This document shows, one piece after another, positions 46,956 to 60,147 of a stretch of 64,000 nucleotides of DNA. Numbering within the stretch: the first letter of the stretch is position 1; every line of letters starts with the position of its first letter. Under the pieces are notes generated by a model that saw nothing but the letters and a program-made list of their open reading frames with translations, ran no database searches and was not told the DNA's origin. Both the position numbers and the translations under genes were made by a program. The stretch is from Archivesica marissinica (lineage: Eukaryota; Mollusca; Bivalvia; Venerida; Vesicomyidae). The stretch is taken from contig CM026400.1 of assembly GCA_014843695.1 (NCBI GenBank), positions 35,572,234-35,636,233 of the forward strand, given 5' to 3'.

Positions 46956-47045
46956 TAGTAATGCTATTTCTGCATTAGATACAGTCAAGCGATATGATTG
47001 GTTGACCTCGTGTTTGCATTCAGATGCAGCCAATCAGAATGGTTC

Positions 47046-47297
47046 AGACTGTCCAATTAGCGCAGTGGTTAGCGTGCTCGCTTCTCACCAATGCAATCCG
47101 GGTTTGATCCTCGGACTGGGAAGTATGTGAGATGGTACGGTGGTCGCCAGCTTGGACAGGTGGGTTTTCTCCGGTTACTCCGGTTTCCTCCCATATGAAT
47201 GACCACATATACGCTTTCATCCGCGCCAACGAGAGTGATTAATATAAATTGTTAAAACTTGCTTCGTAATCGTTGTAAAATAAATAAAGTTTAAACA
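47046..47297 (+). mobile_element. SINE family A copy
   Basis: Full copy with head GTCCAATTAGCGCAGTGGTT and tail GTAAAATAAATAAAGTTTAA. Confidence 0.9.
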
Positions 47298-47559
47298 TTA
47301 AATCCTCAAAGACTAAAATGACAAAGGTACTTCTGGATGCGTCTATAAACAAACAGTAACTCTGGATGCTTCGATAAACAAACGATCAACAAGAAAAAAT
47401 ATTAACCAGGCATGGAGGTTTTAAAATGTTTCTCCATTCTCAAACTAAGTCTCAAGCTTCTGATTGGTTAAGCTGATTTTAAATCTCAGACTCAACCAAT
47501 CAATCCACTTGTGCTTGAGATATGGGAAATGTTCTATAACTCTGGGGCCTGGTTGTCCA

Positions 47560-48358
47560 CAAGTGTGAAAACTGTAGTCTGGTTGTATATTGAAACTGTA
47601 GACTGGTTGCATATTGAAACTGTAGACTGGTTGCATATTGAAACTGTAGACTGGTTGTATATTGAAACTGTAGGCTGGTTGTATATTGAAACTGTGGACT
47701 GGCTGCATATTGAAACTGTAGACTGGTTGCATATTGAAACTGTAGAGACTGAAACTGTAGACTGGCTGCATATTGAAACTGTAGACTGGTTGCATATTGA
47801 AACTGTAGAGACTGAAGCTGTAGAATGGTTGCATATTGACACTGTAGACTGGTTGCATATTGAAACTGTAGAGACTGAAACTGTAGACTGGTTGCATATT
47901 GACACTGTAGACTGGTTGCATATTGAACATGTAGACTGGTTGTATATTGAAACTGTAGACTGGTTGCATATTGACACTGTAGACTGGTTGCATATTGAAA
48001 CTGTAGACTGGTTGTATATTGAAACTGTAGACTGGTTGTATATTGAAACTGTAGACTGGTTATATATTGAAACTGTAGACTGGTTGTATATTGACACTGT
48101 AGACTGGTTGTATATTGACACTGTAGACTGGTTGTATATTGAAACTGTAGACTGGTTATATATTGAAACTGTAGACTGGTTGTATATTGACAATGTAGAC
48201 TGGTTGTATATTGAAATTGTAGACTGGTTGTATATTGAAACTGTAGACTGGTTGCATATTGAAACTGTAGACTGGCTGTATATTGAAACTGTAGACCGAT
48301 TATATATTGAAACTGTAGACTGGTTGTATATTGAAACTGTAGACTGGTTGTATATTTT
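47560..48358. repeat. 24-bp satellite, about 33 copies
   Basis: The unit GAAACTGTAGACTGGTTGTA plus TATT varies at a few sites (CATATT, GACACT). Three partial units GTAGAGACTGAAACTGTAG mark internal deletions. A period of 24 leaves frames open on both strands for about 300 codons; they are not genes. It lies in intron 6. Confidence 0.95.
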
Positions 48359-48521
48359 GAAATTATGCAAATTAGGTAACTTCTTGGTTGAAACATGTCG
48401 GATATGTCATCAATAACTTCTTAATAAATAATAATTAATAATTTAATAACAAAGTTGATAGATTCTTCTAAATCGCACATATTGAGGGCATTGTATAGAA
48501 CTGGTCCACGACAGAACTTAC

Positions 48522-48731
48522 GATTTTTGCATTTGGGTCATCTCCACTATAGGTTGTTGCAAGAATGGCAGTACAATGCTCGGAGTACGATGTGGGCGCC
48601 GTAGTTTCCGACATGGCGGCAATGGCTATAGTATATATGCTGCTGCTGTAGCCGTCGGCGTTACAATCGTCGGCATTAGCTCCCCCATTCCCAGAAGCCC
48701 ATGTGTATATTGCCCCTTTTCCTCCTCTACC
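48522..48731 (-). CDS. Convertase exon 6: oxyanion-hole Asn
   Basis: Seventy codons in phase 0 start GRGGKGAIYTWASGNGG and end in a stretch containing HCTAILATTYSGDD and NAKI. The Asn in SGNGG is the oxyanion-hole residue. SIYTIAIAAMSE and the Cys pair (DDCNADG and HCTAI) match the convertase core. Acceptor tttgcttgtag, donor ATC|GTAAGT. Confidence 0.95.
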
Positions 48732-48865
48732 CTACAAGCAAAAATAGCACCAAGTCATAATCCAAACCATTGTTACGGGTAACATAATGCTTTTTGTTTC
48801 CCCCTGTTTATTTTGGTCTATAATGCAGGATTCTAGAGGGCGACATTGGGACCCTAATAATGTGC

Positions 48866-49037
48866 TTACTAAGAATGTACTGCACAACAAGTTATTGTTA
48901 GGAGATGATTATTAGATCTTGTGATTATTAGATCTTATATTTTCAATAATAAATTATTACGGTAAAAAGTCATATTTAGAAAATATGGGCACAAACGAAC
49001 CTGCTTTTGTGAAATTACAATTTACAAATTACCTCCC
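48866..49037 (-). mobile_element. Dispersed non-coding repeat (copy 2)
   Basis: This is the reverse complement of 10538-10718, including AATAATAAATTATTACGGTA and AACATTAG-like changes (AAATATGGGCACAAACGAAC). Confidence 0.72.
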
Positions 49038-49171
49038 TTTATGGATATTCTTTTACAAAATCTCCAATAACTCGGTAAATAATGATTTACTAAAGCTAGC
49101 ACTAGGATAAATTTGCAAATGAATCATAGCATTATTTTTCCAACAGAAGAAAAAAACGAATAAAGAATGTG

Positions 49172-49407
49172 TTTTTACGTTTATTTATCGTCGCTACCCA
49201 TATGAGCGACCCCTCCTGAAGAGATTAGTTGTTTTAGAATTTGGAAGATAGTGCATGATACAGACAGAGACCCAGTCCAGAATCTCCTCTGGTTCTTTTA
49301 CGTGCACGGTGTAAAGCACCGACACAAGACCTCGGTTTAACGTCCCTTCTGAAAGACTGTTAATTTTATTAGGGTCAGACGGCGGATCGAACCTGCAATC
49401 CCTGGAA
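49172..49407 (-). mobile_element. SINE family B copy, head truncated
   Basis: Reverse orientation, from TTTATTTATCGTCGCTACCC to the B-box region GGATCGAACCTGCAATCCCT. Confidence 0.85.
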
Positions 49408-49501
49408 TAACGAATAAAGAGAATTTAATTTTAAAAATAAATGTTCAAAGCAAATCATTGCAAATGCACGATTATACTCGATGGGAAGAAATTTCGCATA
49501 C

Positions 49502-49680
49502 CTCAGTAACGCCCTTTTGAAGTGCCTCCACTTGGACAGACGACATTCCTGAAAATGATTCCCCATCGTCTGACGGACCCCAACTGTTACTATAAATATC
49601 GATGCTCGAGAGCTGGTGTGTTAACGCAATTGCCTCATCAGACGCAGTAGCCCCGTAATTTTGATCGAGTAGTCTTATTG
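49502..49680 (-). CDS. Convertase exon 5: substrate-pocket region
   Basis: It reads IRLLDQNYGATASDEAIAL and later IDIYSNSWGPSDDGESFSG, ending QKGVTE at GAG|GTATGC. IYSxSWGPxDDG is the highly conserved convertase segment that shapes the basic-residue pocket. It is 179 bp, phase 1 in and phase 0 out; the acceptor is tcttattgcag. Confidence 0.95.
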
Positions 49681-49724
49681 CTGCAATAAGATGAGGAACA
49701 TACACTAGGCCATAATGTGTTTAA

Positions 49725-49980
49725 CCCATTCAACCCCAAATAACTGACATGGACTGGTGCATGATATTTGACCCATTCAACCCCAAGAAACTGACATGAA
49801 CTGGTGTATGATAATTTCAGACCAATACATTAATAAGAAAATTACCTTTGGACCAGTTCATTTATCAAAATGGGTAATTTTATCTAAAAATACTCAGTAA
49901 GCAAAAAGTGCAGATCCTCATGAGACGGTTCATGATGAGCCGTCTCATCTGGATCAACACTTTTTGTAAGTCTATTTAGA
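49725..49980. mobile_element. Short direct repeat and fold-back element in intron 4
   Basis: GACCCATTCAACCCCAA recurs twice at 49730-49785. A palindrome then spans 49905-49978: GCAAAAAGTGCAGATCC with TGAGACGG on the left and CCGTCTCA with GGATCAACACTTTTTGT on the right. Confidence 0.6.
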
Positions 49981-50039
49981 AGCCTGTAGTGTTGAAAGGG
50001 TTAACCTTCGACAGCAAATGATCGATATAGGATCATTTT

Positions 50040-51295
50040 AAAAAACCAAACAGCTAGCTAGATATGTGTAAACGATTGAGTCACACAGCTAAATATTGCA
50101 TCATGTTCTATAAATAGTGTGTAAAATGATGTAAGGCAATTACCTAGATATGGGTACACAATTGAGTCACACAGCTAAATATTGCATCATGTTCTATAAA
50201 TAGTGTGTAAAATGATGTAAGGCAACTACCTAGATATGGGTATACGATTGAGTCACACAGCTAAATATTACATCATGTTCTATAAATAGTGTGTAAAATG
50301 ATGTAAGGCAATTACCTAGATATGGATACATGATTGAGTCACACAGCTAAATATTGCATCATGTTCTATTAATAGTGTGTAAACTGATGTACGGCAGGTA
50401 GTTAGATATGGATACACGATTGAGCCACACAGCTAAATATTGCATCATGTTCTATAAATAGTGTGTAAAATGATGTACGGCAAGTAGCTAGATATGGGTA
50501 CACGATTGAGTCACACAGCTAAATATTGCATCATGTTCTATAAGTAGTGTGTAAAATGATGTACGGCAAGTAGCTAGATATGGGTACACGATTGAGTCAC
50601 ACAGCTAAATATTGCGTCATGTTCTATAAATAGTGTGTAAAATGATGTACGGCAAGTAGCTAGATATGGGTACACGATTGAGTCACACAGCTAAATATTG
50701 CATCATGTTCTATAAATAGTGTGTAAAATGATGTAAGGCAATTACCTAGATATGGATACATGATTGAGTCACACAGCTAAATATTGCATCATGTTCTATT
50801 AATAGTGTGTAAACTGATGTACGGCAGGTAGTTAGATATGGATACACGATTGAGCCACACAGCTAAATATTGCATCATGTTCTATAAATAGTGTGTAAAA
50901 TGATGTACGGCAAGTAGCTAGATATGGGTACACGATTGAGTCACACAGCTAAATATTGCATCATGTTCTATAAGTAGTGTGTAAAATGATGTACGGCAAG
51001 TAGCTAGATATGGGTACACGATTGAGTCACACAGCTAAATATTGCGTCATGTTCTATAAATAGTGTGTAAAATGATGTACGGCAAGTAGCTAGATATGGG
51101 TACACGATTGAGTCACACAGCTAAATATTGCATCATGTTCTATAAATAGTGTGTAAAATGATGTAAGGCAACTACCTAGATATGGGTACACGATTGAGTC
51201 ACACAGCTAAATATTACATCATGTTCTATAAATAGTGTGTAAAATGATGTACGGCAGGTAGCTAGATATGGGTACACGATTGAGTCACACAGCTG
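50040..51295. repeat. 86-bp satellite, about 14.5 copies with a 430-bp higher-order copy
   Basis: The unit GATTGAGTCACACAGCTAAA continuing through TTGCATCATGTTCTATAAAT and GTGTGTAAAATGATGTA repeats every 86 bases. A five-unit block with private changes (TTCTATTAATAGTG, GTAAACTGATG, GAGCCACA) occurs at about 50340 and again 430 bases later at about 50770. Confidence 0.93.
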
Positions 51296-51823
51296 CTTTC
51301 TTGATACAAGCTGTGAATGTGATCAGACAGGGCCTCATGTCTAGACGTAAAACAACTTTATAGACCTATGTTTGATCATGATATCTTTGTTTAATGCATC
51401 ATAATGTCACTGATAAATGTTCTATTCCAATCCAATTCTAATTTTAGTCAATACCGGTATGCATGAATTGGCCTTCACCCGTGGAAATTTACCAGATACC
51501 TAGATAGTTTTATCCAAGCTAATGAGATTGCCCTGAGTAATTGCTATTTTTAGATTTATTTTCATTTTAACTTCCAACATTTATAGATAAATGCTTGTTG
51601 CTTACTGAAACATATTTTGACTTTGCTTTTCTGTCGTATTAGTAGCGAAAATGATGGTTTTAAAACGGACACGTAAAACACGTACTTATCAGGTGACTGG
51701 TATAGTCGTATATATACGTATTTATCAGGTGCCCGATAACACGTAGAAATACGTATATATAAGGTAGTCATAGCACACGTAGAATTACGTATATATCAGG
51801 GTATGGGTTAAAACATGTTTTAC
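51296..51823. other. Intron 4 next to exon 4
   Basis: Mostly single-copy. 51660-51805 holds three to four loose repeats of ATACGTATTTATCAGGTG and CACGTAGAATTACGTATATA type, ending about 20 bases from the exon 4 donor. Confidence 0.5.
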
Positions 51824-51909
51824 CCGGTATGGAAGCTTCGAATGCCACTCCTATAACACAGTTTGTGTTTTTGACTGCACCCGCAACTCCGGCACAGCTC
51901 GTTCCATGT
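51824..51909 (-). CDS. Convertase exon 4: catalytic His
   Basis: After acceptor tttattcag the exon supplies the last base of a Gly codon, then HGTSCAGVAGAVKN and continues to GVAFEASIP, ending at CCGG|GTAAAA. HGT(S/R)CAG is the signature around the catalytic histidine of subtilases. It is 86 bp, phase 2 in and phase 1 out. Confidence 0.95.
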
Positions 51910-51984
51910 CTGAATAAATGAAAATGGGTTATCACAATACGTTAACGTGTCAAACAACCGTTTTAAAACATTAATTATATATTA

Positions 51985-52225
51985 TTAAGTGGTCTAGGGG
52001 TTAAAAGGGCCAACAACGAAAGAGGAGGTCGAAGGTTCAATCCATGTCAGGGGTTTTGATATGGCCGGTGATGAGCCGCCAGCTGGTTAAATAATGGTTA
52101 CCGATTGCCTACCAGCCTGGCACCTGTTTAGCAAGGATAGGATTCAGGAAGTACTGATGTTCATAAAAGGTGTCTATTAAGCCAGAAATGGCTGGCTCTT
52201 TCAAATGACGTATAATAAACACCAT
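51985..52225 (+). mobile_element. SINE family D copy
   Basis: Forward copy: head with GTGGTCTAGGGGTTAAAAGG, GGTTACCGATTGCCTACCAG, AGGAAGTACTGATGTTCATA and AGCCAGAAATGGCTGGCTCT. Confidence 0.82.
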
Positions 52226-52299
52226 GAAAACACAATGTTGGAGTGCTGTCCAAGCTATTTCGTGAAACAATCACACCCGCATACTATTGTATAAGCATA

Positions 52300-55200
52300 G
52301 ACATGACAATAATAACATACCCGTCTTCAGCGTCTACATGTAACGGATCCGGACTATTGTATAAGCATAGACATAACATAACATAACATACCCGTCTCCC
52401 GCATCTACGTGTGACGGATCCGGACAATTGTATAAGCATAGACATGACATAACATACCCGTCTCCCGCATCTACGTGTGACGGATCCGGACTATTGTATA
52501 AGCATAGACATAACATAACTTACCCGTCTCCCGCATCTACGTGTGACGGATCCGGACTATTGTATAAGCATAGACATAACATAACTTACCCGTCTCCCGC
52601 ATCTACGTGTGACGGATCCGGACTATTGTATAAGCATAGACATAACATAACTTACCCGTCTCCCGCATCTACGTGTGACGGATCCGGACTATTGTATAAG
52701 CATAGACATAACATAACATACCCGTCTCCCGCATCTACATGTGACGGATCCGGACTATTGTATAAGCATAGACATGACAATAATAACATACGCGTCTCCC
52801 GCATCTACATGTGACGGATCCGGACTATTGTATAAGCATAGACATAACATACCCGTCTCCCGCATCTACGTGTGACGGATCCGGACTATTGTATAAGCAT
52901 AGACATAACATACCCGTCTCCCGCATCTACATGTGACGGATCCGGACTATTGTATAAGCTTAGACTTGACAATAATAACATACCCGTCTCCCGCATCTAC
53001 GTGTGACGGATCCGGACTATTGTATAAGCATAGACATAACATAACATACCCATCTCCCGCGTCTACATGTGACGGATCCGGACTATTGTATAAACATAGA
53101 CATAACATAACATACCCGTCTCCCGCATCTACGTGTGACGGATCGGGACTATTGTATAAGCATAGACATGACAATAATAACATACCCGTCTCCCGCATCT
53201 ACGTGTGACGGATCCGGGCTATTGTATAAGCATAGACATATCATAACATAACATACCCATCTCCCGCGTCTACATGTGACGGATCCGGACTATTATATAA
53301 GCATAGACATAACATAACATACCCATCTCCCGCGTCTACATGTGACGGATCCGGACTATTGTATAAACATAGACATAACATAACATACCCGTCTCCCGCA
53401 TCTACGTGTGACGGATCGGGACTATTGTATAAGCATAGACATGACAATAATAACATACCCGTCTCCCGCATCTACGTGTGACGGATCCGGGCTATTGTAT
53501 AAGCATAGACATATCATAACATAACATACCCATCTCCCGCGTCTACATGTGACGGATCCGGACTATTGTATAAGCATAGACATAACATAACATAACCATC
53601 TCCCGCGTCTACGTGTGACGGATCCGGACTATTGTATAAGCATAGACATAACATAACATACCCGTCTCCCACATCTACGTGTGACGGATCCGGACTATTG
53701 TATAAGCATAGACATAACATAACATACCCGTCTCCCGCATCTACATGTGACGGATCCAGACTATTGTATAAGCATAGACATGACAATAATAACATACGCG
53801 TCTCCCGCGTCTACATGTGAAGTATCCGGACTATTGTATAAGCATAGACATAACATAACATACCCGTCTCCCACATCTACGTGTGACGGATCCGGACTAT
53901 TGTATAAGCATAGACATAACATAACATACCCGTCTCCCGCATCTACGTGTGACGGATCCGGACTATTGTATAAGCATAGACATAACATAACTTACGCGTC
54001 TCCCGCATCTACGTGTGACGGATCCGGACTATTGTATAAGCATAGACATAACATAACTTACCCGTCTCCCGCATCTACGTGTGACGGATCCGGACTATTG
54101 TATAAGCATAGACATAACATAACATACCCGTCTCCCGCGTCTACGTGTGACGGATCCGGACTATTGTATAAGCATAGACTTGACAATAATAACATACCCG
54201 TCTCCCGCGTCTACATGTGATGGATCCGGACTATTGTATAAGCATAGACATGACATAACATACCCGTCTCCCGCGTCTACGTGTGACGGATCCGGACTAT
54301 TGTATAAGCATAGACATAACATACCCGTCTCCCGCGTCTACGTGTGACGGATCCGGACTATTGTATAAGCATATACATGACATACCCGTCTCCCGCGTCT
54401 ACGTGTGACGGATCCGGACTATTGTATAAGCATAGACATGACATAACATACCCGTCTCCCGCGTCTACGTGTGACGGATCCGGACTATTGTATAAGCATA
54501 GACATAACATACCCGTCTCCCGCGTCTACGTGTGACGGATCCGGACTATTGTATAAGCATAGACATGACATACCCGTCTCCCGCGTCTACGTGTGACGGA
54601 TCCGGACTATTGTATAAGCATAGACATAACATACCCGTCTCCCGCGTCTACGTGTGACGGATCCGGACTATTGTATAAGCATAGACATAACATACCCGTC
54701 TCCCACGTCTACGTGTGACGGATCCGGACTATTGTATAAGCATAGACATGACATAACATACCCGTCTCCCACGTCTACGTGTGACGGATCCGGACTATTG
54801 TATAAGCATAGACGTGACAATAATAACATACCCGTCTTCCACGTCTACATGTGACGGATCCGGACTATTGTATAAGCATAGACATAACATAACATACCCG
54901 TCTCCCGCGTCTACATGTGACGGATTCGGACTATTGTATAAGCATAGACATAACATAACATACCCGTCTCCCGCGTCTACGTGTGACGGATCCGGACTAT
55001 TGTATATGCATAGACTTTACAATAATAACATACCCGTCTTCCACGTCTACGTGTGACGGATCCGGACTATTGTATAAGCATAGACATAACATACCCGTAT
55101 CCCGCGTCTACGTGTGACGGATCCGGACTATTGTATATGCAGAGACTTTACAATAATAACATACCCGTCTCCCGCGTCTACGTGTGGCGGATCCGGACTA

Positions 55201-58200
55201 TTGTATAGGCATAGACTTTACAATAATAACATACCCGTCTTCCACGTCTACGTGTGACGGATCCGGACTATTGTATAAGCATAGACTTGACAATAATAAC
55301 ATACCCGTCTCCCACGTCTACGTGTGACGGATCCGGACTATTGTATAAGCATAGACATAACATAACATACCCGTCTCCCGCATCTACGTGTGACGGATCC
55401 GGACTATTGTATATGCATAGACTTTACAATAATAACAGACCTGTCTTCCACGTCTACGTGTGACGGATCCGGACTATTGTATAAGCATAGACATAACATA
55501 ACATACCCGTCTCCCGCATCTACGTGTGACGGATCCGGACTATTGCATATGCATAGACTTTACAATAATAACATACCCGTCTTCCACGTCTACGTGTGAC
55601 GGATCCGGACTATTGTATAAGCATAGACTTGACAATAATAACATACCCGTCTCCCACGTCTACGTGTGACGGATCCGGACTATTGTATAAGCATAGACAT
55701 GACAATAATAACATACCCGTCTCCCACGTCTACGTGTGATGGATCCGGACTATTGTATAAGCATAGACTTGACAATAATAACATACCCGCGTCTACGTGT
55801 GACGGATCCGGACTATTGTATAAGCATAGACTTGACAACAATAACATACCCGTCTCCCGCATCTACGTGTGACGGCTCCGGACTATTGTATAAGCATAGA
55901 CATAACATACCCGTCTCCCGCAGCTACGTGTGACGGATCCGGACTATTGTATATGCATAGACTTTACAATAATAACATACGCGTCTCCCGCATCTACGTG
56001 TGACGGATCCGGACTATTGTATAAGCATAGACTTGACAACAATAACATACCCGTCTCCCGCATCTACGTGTGACGGATCCGGACTATTGTATAAGCATAG
56101 ACATAACATAACATACCCGTCTCCCGCATCTACGTGTGACGGATCCGGACTATTGTATATGCATAGACTTTACAATAATAACATACCCGTCTTCCACGTC
56201 TACGTATGACGGATCCGGACTATTGTATAAGCATAGACTTGACAATAATAACATACCCGTCTCCCGCGTCTACGTGTGACGGATCCGGACTATTGTATAA
56301 GCATAGATTTGACAATAATAACATACCCGTCTCCCGCGTCTACATGTGATGGATCCGGACTATTGTATAAGCATAGACATGACATAGCATACCCGTCTCC
56401 CGCGTCTACGTGTGACGGATCCGGACTATTGTATAAGCATAGACATAACATACCCGTCTCCCGCGTCTACGTGTGACGGATCCGGACTATTGTATAAGCA
56501 TAGACATAACATACCCGTCTCCCGCGTCTACGTGTGACGGATCCGGACTATTGTATGAGCATAGACATGACATACCCGTCTCCCGCGTCTACGTGTGACG
56601 GATCCGGACTATTGTATAAGCATAGACATGACATAACATACCCGTCTCCCGCGTCTACGTGTGACGGATCCGGACTATTGTATAAGCATAGACATAACAT
56701 ACCCGTCTCCCGCGTCTACGTGTGACGGATCCGGACTATTGTATAAGCATAGACATAACATACCCGTCTCCCGCGTCTACGTGTGACGGATCCGGACTAT
56801 TGTATAAGCATAGACATAACATACCCGTCTCCCACGTCTACGTGTGACGGATCCGGACTATTGTATAAGCATAGACATAACATACCCGTCTCCCACGTCT
56901 ACGTGTGACGGATCCGGACTATTGTATAAGCATAGACATGACATACCCGTCTCCCACGTCTACGTGTGATGGATCCGGACTATTGTATAAGCATAGACTT
57001 GACAATAATAACATACCCGCGTCTACGTGTGACGGATCCGGACTATTGTATAAGCATAGACATGACATACCCGTCTCCCACGTCTACGTGTGACGGATCC
57101 GGACTATTGTATAAGCATAGACATAACATACCCGTCTCCCGCGTCTACGTGTGACGGATCCGGACTATTGTATAAGCATAGACATAACATACCCGTCTCC
57201 CGCGTCTACGTGTGACGGATCCGGACTATTGTATAAGCATAGACATAACATACCCGTCTCCCACGTCTACGTGTGACGGATCCGGACTATTGTATAAGCA
57301 TAGACATAACATACCCGTCTCCCACGTCTACGTGTGACGGATCCGGACTATTGTATAAGCATAGACATGACATACCCGTCTCCCACGTCTACGTGTGACG
57401 GATCCGGACTATTGTATAAGCATAGACATAACATACCCGTCTCCCGCGTCTACGTGTGACGGATCCGGACTATTGTATAAGCATAGACATAACATACCCG
57501 TCTCCCACGTCTACGTGTGACGGATCCGGACTATTGTATAAGCATAGACATAACATACCCGTCTCCCACGTCTACGTGTGACGGATCCGGACTATTGTAT
57601 ATGCATAGACATAACATACCCGTCTCCCGCGTCTACGTGTGACGGATCCGGACTATTGTATAAGCATAGACATGACATACCCGTCTCCCACGTATACGTG
57701 TGACGGATCCGGACTATTGTATAAGCATAGACATAACATACCCGTCTCCCGCGTCTACGTGTGACGGATCCGGACTATTGTATAAGCATAGACATAACAT
57801 ACCCGTCTCCCGCGTCTACGTGTGACGGATCCGGACTATTGTATAAGCATAGACATAACATAACATACCCGTCTCCCGCATCTACGTGTGACGGATCCGG
57901 ACTATTGCATATGCATAGACTTTACAATAATAACATACCCGTCTTCCACGTCTACGTGTGACGGATCCGGACTATTGTATAAGCATAGACTTGACAATAA
58001 TAACATACCCGTCTCCCACGTCTACGTGTGACGGATCCGGACTATTGTATAAGCATAGACATGACAATAATAACATACCCGTCTCCCACGTCTACGTGTG
58101 ATGGATCCGGACTATTGTATAAGCATAGACATGACATACCCGTCTCCCACGTCTACGTGTGACGGATCCGGACTATTGTATAAGCATATACATGACATAC

Positions 58201-58627
58201 CCGTCTCACACGTCTACGTGTGACGGATCCGGACTATTGTATAAGCATAGACATAACATAACCGTCTCCCACGTCTACGTGTGACGGATCCGGACTATTG
58301 TATAAGCATAGACATGACATACCCGTCTCACACGTCTACGTGTGACGGATCCGGACTATTGTATAAGCATAGACATAACATACCCGTCTCCCGCGTCTAC
58401 GTGTGACGGATCCGGACTATTGTATAAGCATAGACATGACATACCCGTCTCCCACGTATACGTGTGACGGATCCGGATTATTGTATAAGCATAGACATAA
58501 CATACCTGTCTCCCGCGTCTACATGTGACGGATCCGGACTATTGTATAAGCATAGACATAACATACCCGTCTCCCACGTCTACGTGTGACGGATCCGGAC
58601 TATTGTATAAGCATAGACATGACATAC
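52300..58627 (-). repeat. 61-70-bp array made from the exon 3 splice donor (6.3 kb, about 100 copies)
   Basis: On the gene strand each unit reads ACAATAGTCCGGATCCGTCA then CACGTAGACGCGGGAGACGG|GTATGT and a short intron piece ending TATGCTTAT. The first 40 or so bases are the 3' end of exon 3, followed by its donor. Length differences come mainly from the spacer (GACATAACAT, GACATAACATAACAT or GACTTGACAATAATAACAT on the plus strand). The array starts exactly at the real donor (58627). Nearly all units keep a GGATCC site. Confidence 0.95.
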
Positions 58628-58695
58628 CCGTCTCCCGCGTCTACGTGTGACGGATCCGGACTATTGTAAATGACATCATAACTAAGAGCAGCATT
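58628..58695 (-). CDS. Convertase exon 3: calcium-site loop before the catalytic His
   Basis: After acceptor ctttccag the exon reads NAALSYDVIYNSPDPSHVDA then GD and two bases of a Gly codon, ending at GACGG|GTATGT. It matches the convertase loop of type NYDxxxSxDVNDxDPxP that precedes HGT. Only this copy carries the full 5' half and the real acceptor. The roughly 100 downstream copies in the array keep just the last 40 or so bases. Phase 0 in and phase 2 out fit the neighbouring exons. Confidence 0.88.
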
Positions 58696-58730
58696 CTGGA
58701 AAGAGTTCGAATATTTAATAGGGTTAATTT

Positions 58731-58982
58731 TGGCTGTCCGATTAGCGCAGTGGTTAGTGCGCTCGCTTCTCACCAATGCAACCCGGGTTCGATCCTCGGA
58801 CCGGGAAGTATGTGAGATGGTACAGTGATCTCCAGATCGGACAGGTGGGTTTTCTCCGGGTACTCCGGTTTTCTCCCACACGAATGACCGCATATACGCT
58901 TTCATCCGCGCCAACGACAGTGATTAATATAAGTTGTTAAAACTTGCTTCGCAAACGTTGTAAAATAAATAAAGTTTAAACT
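58731..58982 (+). mobile_element. SINE family A copy
   Basis: Full copy, head GTCCGATTAGCGCAGTGGTT and tail GTAAAATAAATAAAGTTTAA, 36 bases upstream of the exon 3 acceptor and in opposite orientation to the gene. Confidence 0.92.
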
Positions 58983-59419
58983 TAATAGGGTGAATTCATA
59001 TTGTGTTGAGTGTTTGATATTGGCAGAATAGCACTCTCTCATTCTAGCACAAGTGGTTAATTCTAAACATAAATGCCATTAATTGGTTCGGAAGCGGACA
59101 ACGTCCTTGGCAAAGTAAAACAAGAAACTTCTTATCATATTTTCTGCGTCAATTACAATTTTTAAAAAGTTATGGATATCATAAATATGAAAATTGCTAT
59201 TCGACGATACAAGCTTGGTTTACTTGTCCCCATTCCAGTGTCAGGGATTGTAGGGGCGTATAGAAGGCTTTGATATTGGAGCGTCCAACGAGTCCATGTT
59301 CATACAAATGAACACAATTTTACTGTTTGCCAACACATTTACCAAATCTTCGTTTTCATGCTGCATTAACAAAAGTTAGTGTAACTTGCGAATAGAGTAT
59401 TTAGGCACATTTTGTTCAG
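58983..59419. other. Intron 2 single-copy sequence
   Basis: No gene, RNA or repeat signal could be supported in this AT-rich stretch. Confidence 0.5.
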
Positions 59420-60147
59420 ACGATCTTGTGTCATTGTCGACCTCAAGTATGTTTCAATTCTACGAGGGCTACTAAACGATCCTGTGTCATTGTCTACCTC
59501 AAGTATGTTTTAATTCTACGAGGGCTACTAAACGATCCTGTGTCATTGTCGACCTCAAGTATGTTTTAATTCTACGAGGGCTACTAAACGATCCTGTGTC
59601 ATTGTCGACCTCAAGTATGTTTCAATTCTACGAGGGCTACTAAACGATCCTGTGTCATTGTCTACCTCAAGTATGTTTTAATTCTACGAGGGCTACTAAA
59701 CGATCCTGTGTCAGTGTCGACCTCAAGTATGTTTTAATTCTACGAGTGCTACTAAACGATCATGTGTCATTGTCGACCTCAAGTATGTTTCAATTCTACG
59801 AGGGCTACTAAACGATCCTGTGTCATTGTCGACCTCAAGTATGTTTCAATTCTACGAGGGCTACTAAACGATCCTGTGTCATTGTCGACCTCAAGTATGT
59901 TTCAATTCTACGAGGGCTACTAAACGATCTTGTGTCATTGTCGACCTCAAGTATGTTTCAATTCTACGAGGGCTACTAAACGATCCTGTGTCATTGTCGA
60001 CCTCAAGTATGTTTCAATTCTACGAGGGCTACTAAACGATCTTGTGTCATTGTTGACCTCAAGTATGTTTCAATTCAACGAGGGCTACTAAACGATCTTG
60101 TGTCATTGTCGACCTCAAGTATATTTCAATTCTACGAGGGCTACTAA
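59420..60147. repeat. 56-bp satellite, 13 copies
   Basis: The unit CGATCCTGTGTCATTGTCGA plus CCTCAAGTATGTTTCAATTC and TACGAGGGCTACTAAA repeats every 56 bases with single-base changes (GTCTACC, GTTTTAATT). It lies in intron 2 and has no match to exons 2 or 3. Confidence 0.93.

Noticed and set aside
47500..48416. Three overlapping frames of about 280-300 codons
   Set aside because: They come from the 24-bp array and are open on both strands.
47560..48521. Derivation of the 24-bp array from the exon 6 donor region (ACCAGTTCTATACAATG resembles ACCAGTCTACAG)
   Set aside because: The match is short, needs several gaps and does not include the donor. It is too weak to add to the exon-edge list.
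52300..58640. CRISPR array or a multi-exon tandem gene
   Set aside because: There are no unique spacers and the DNA is animal. The copies lack the 5' half and real acceptor of exon 3, so they are not full exons.
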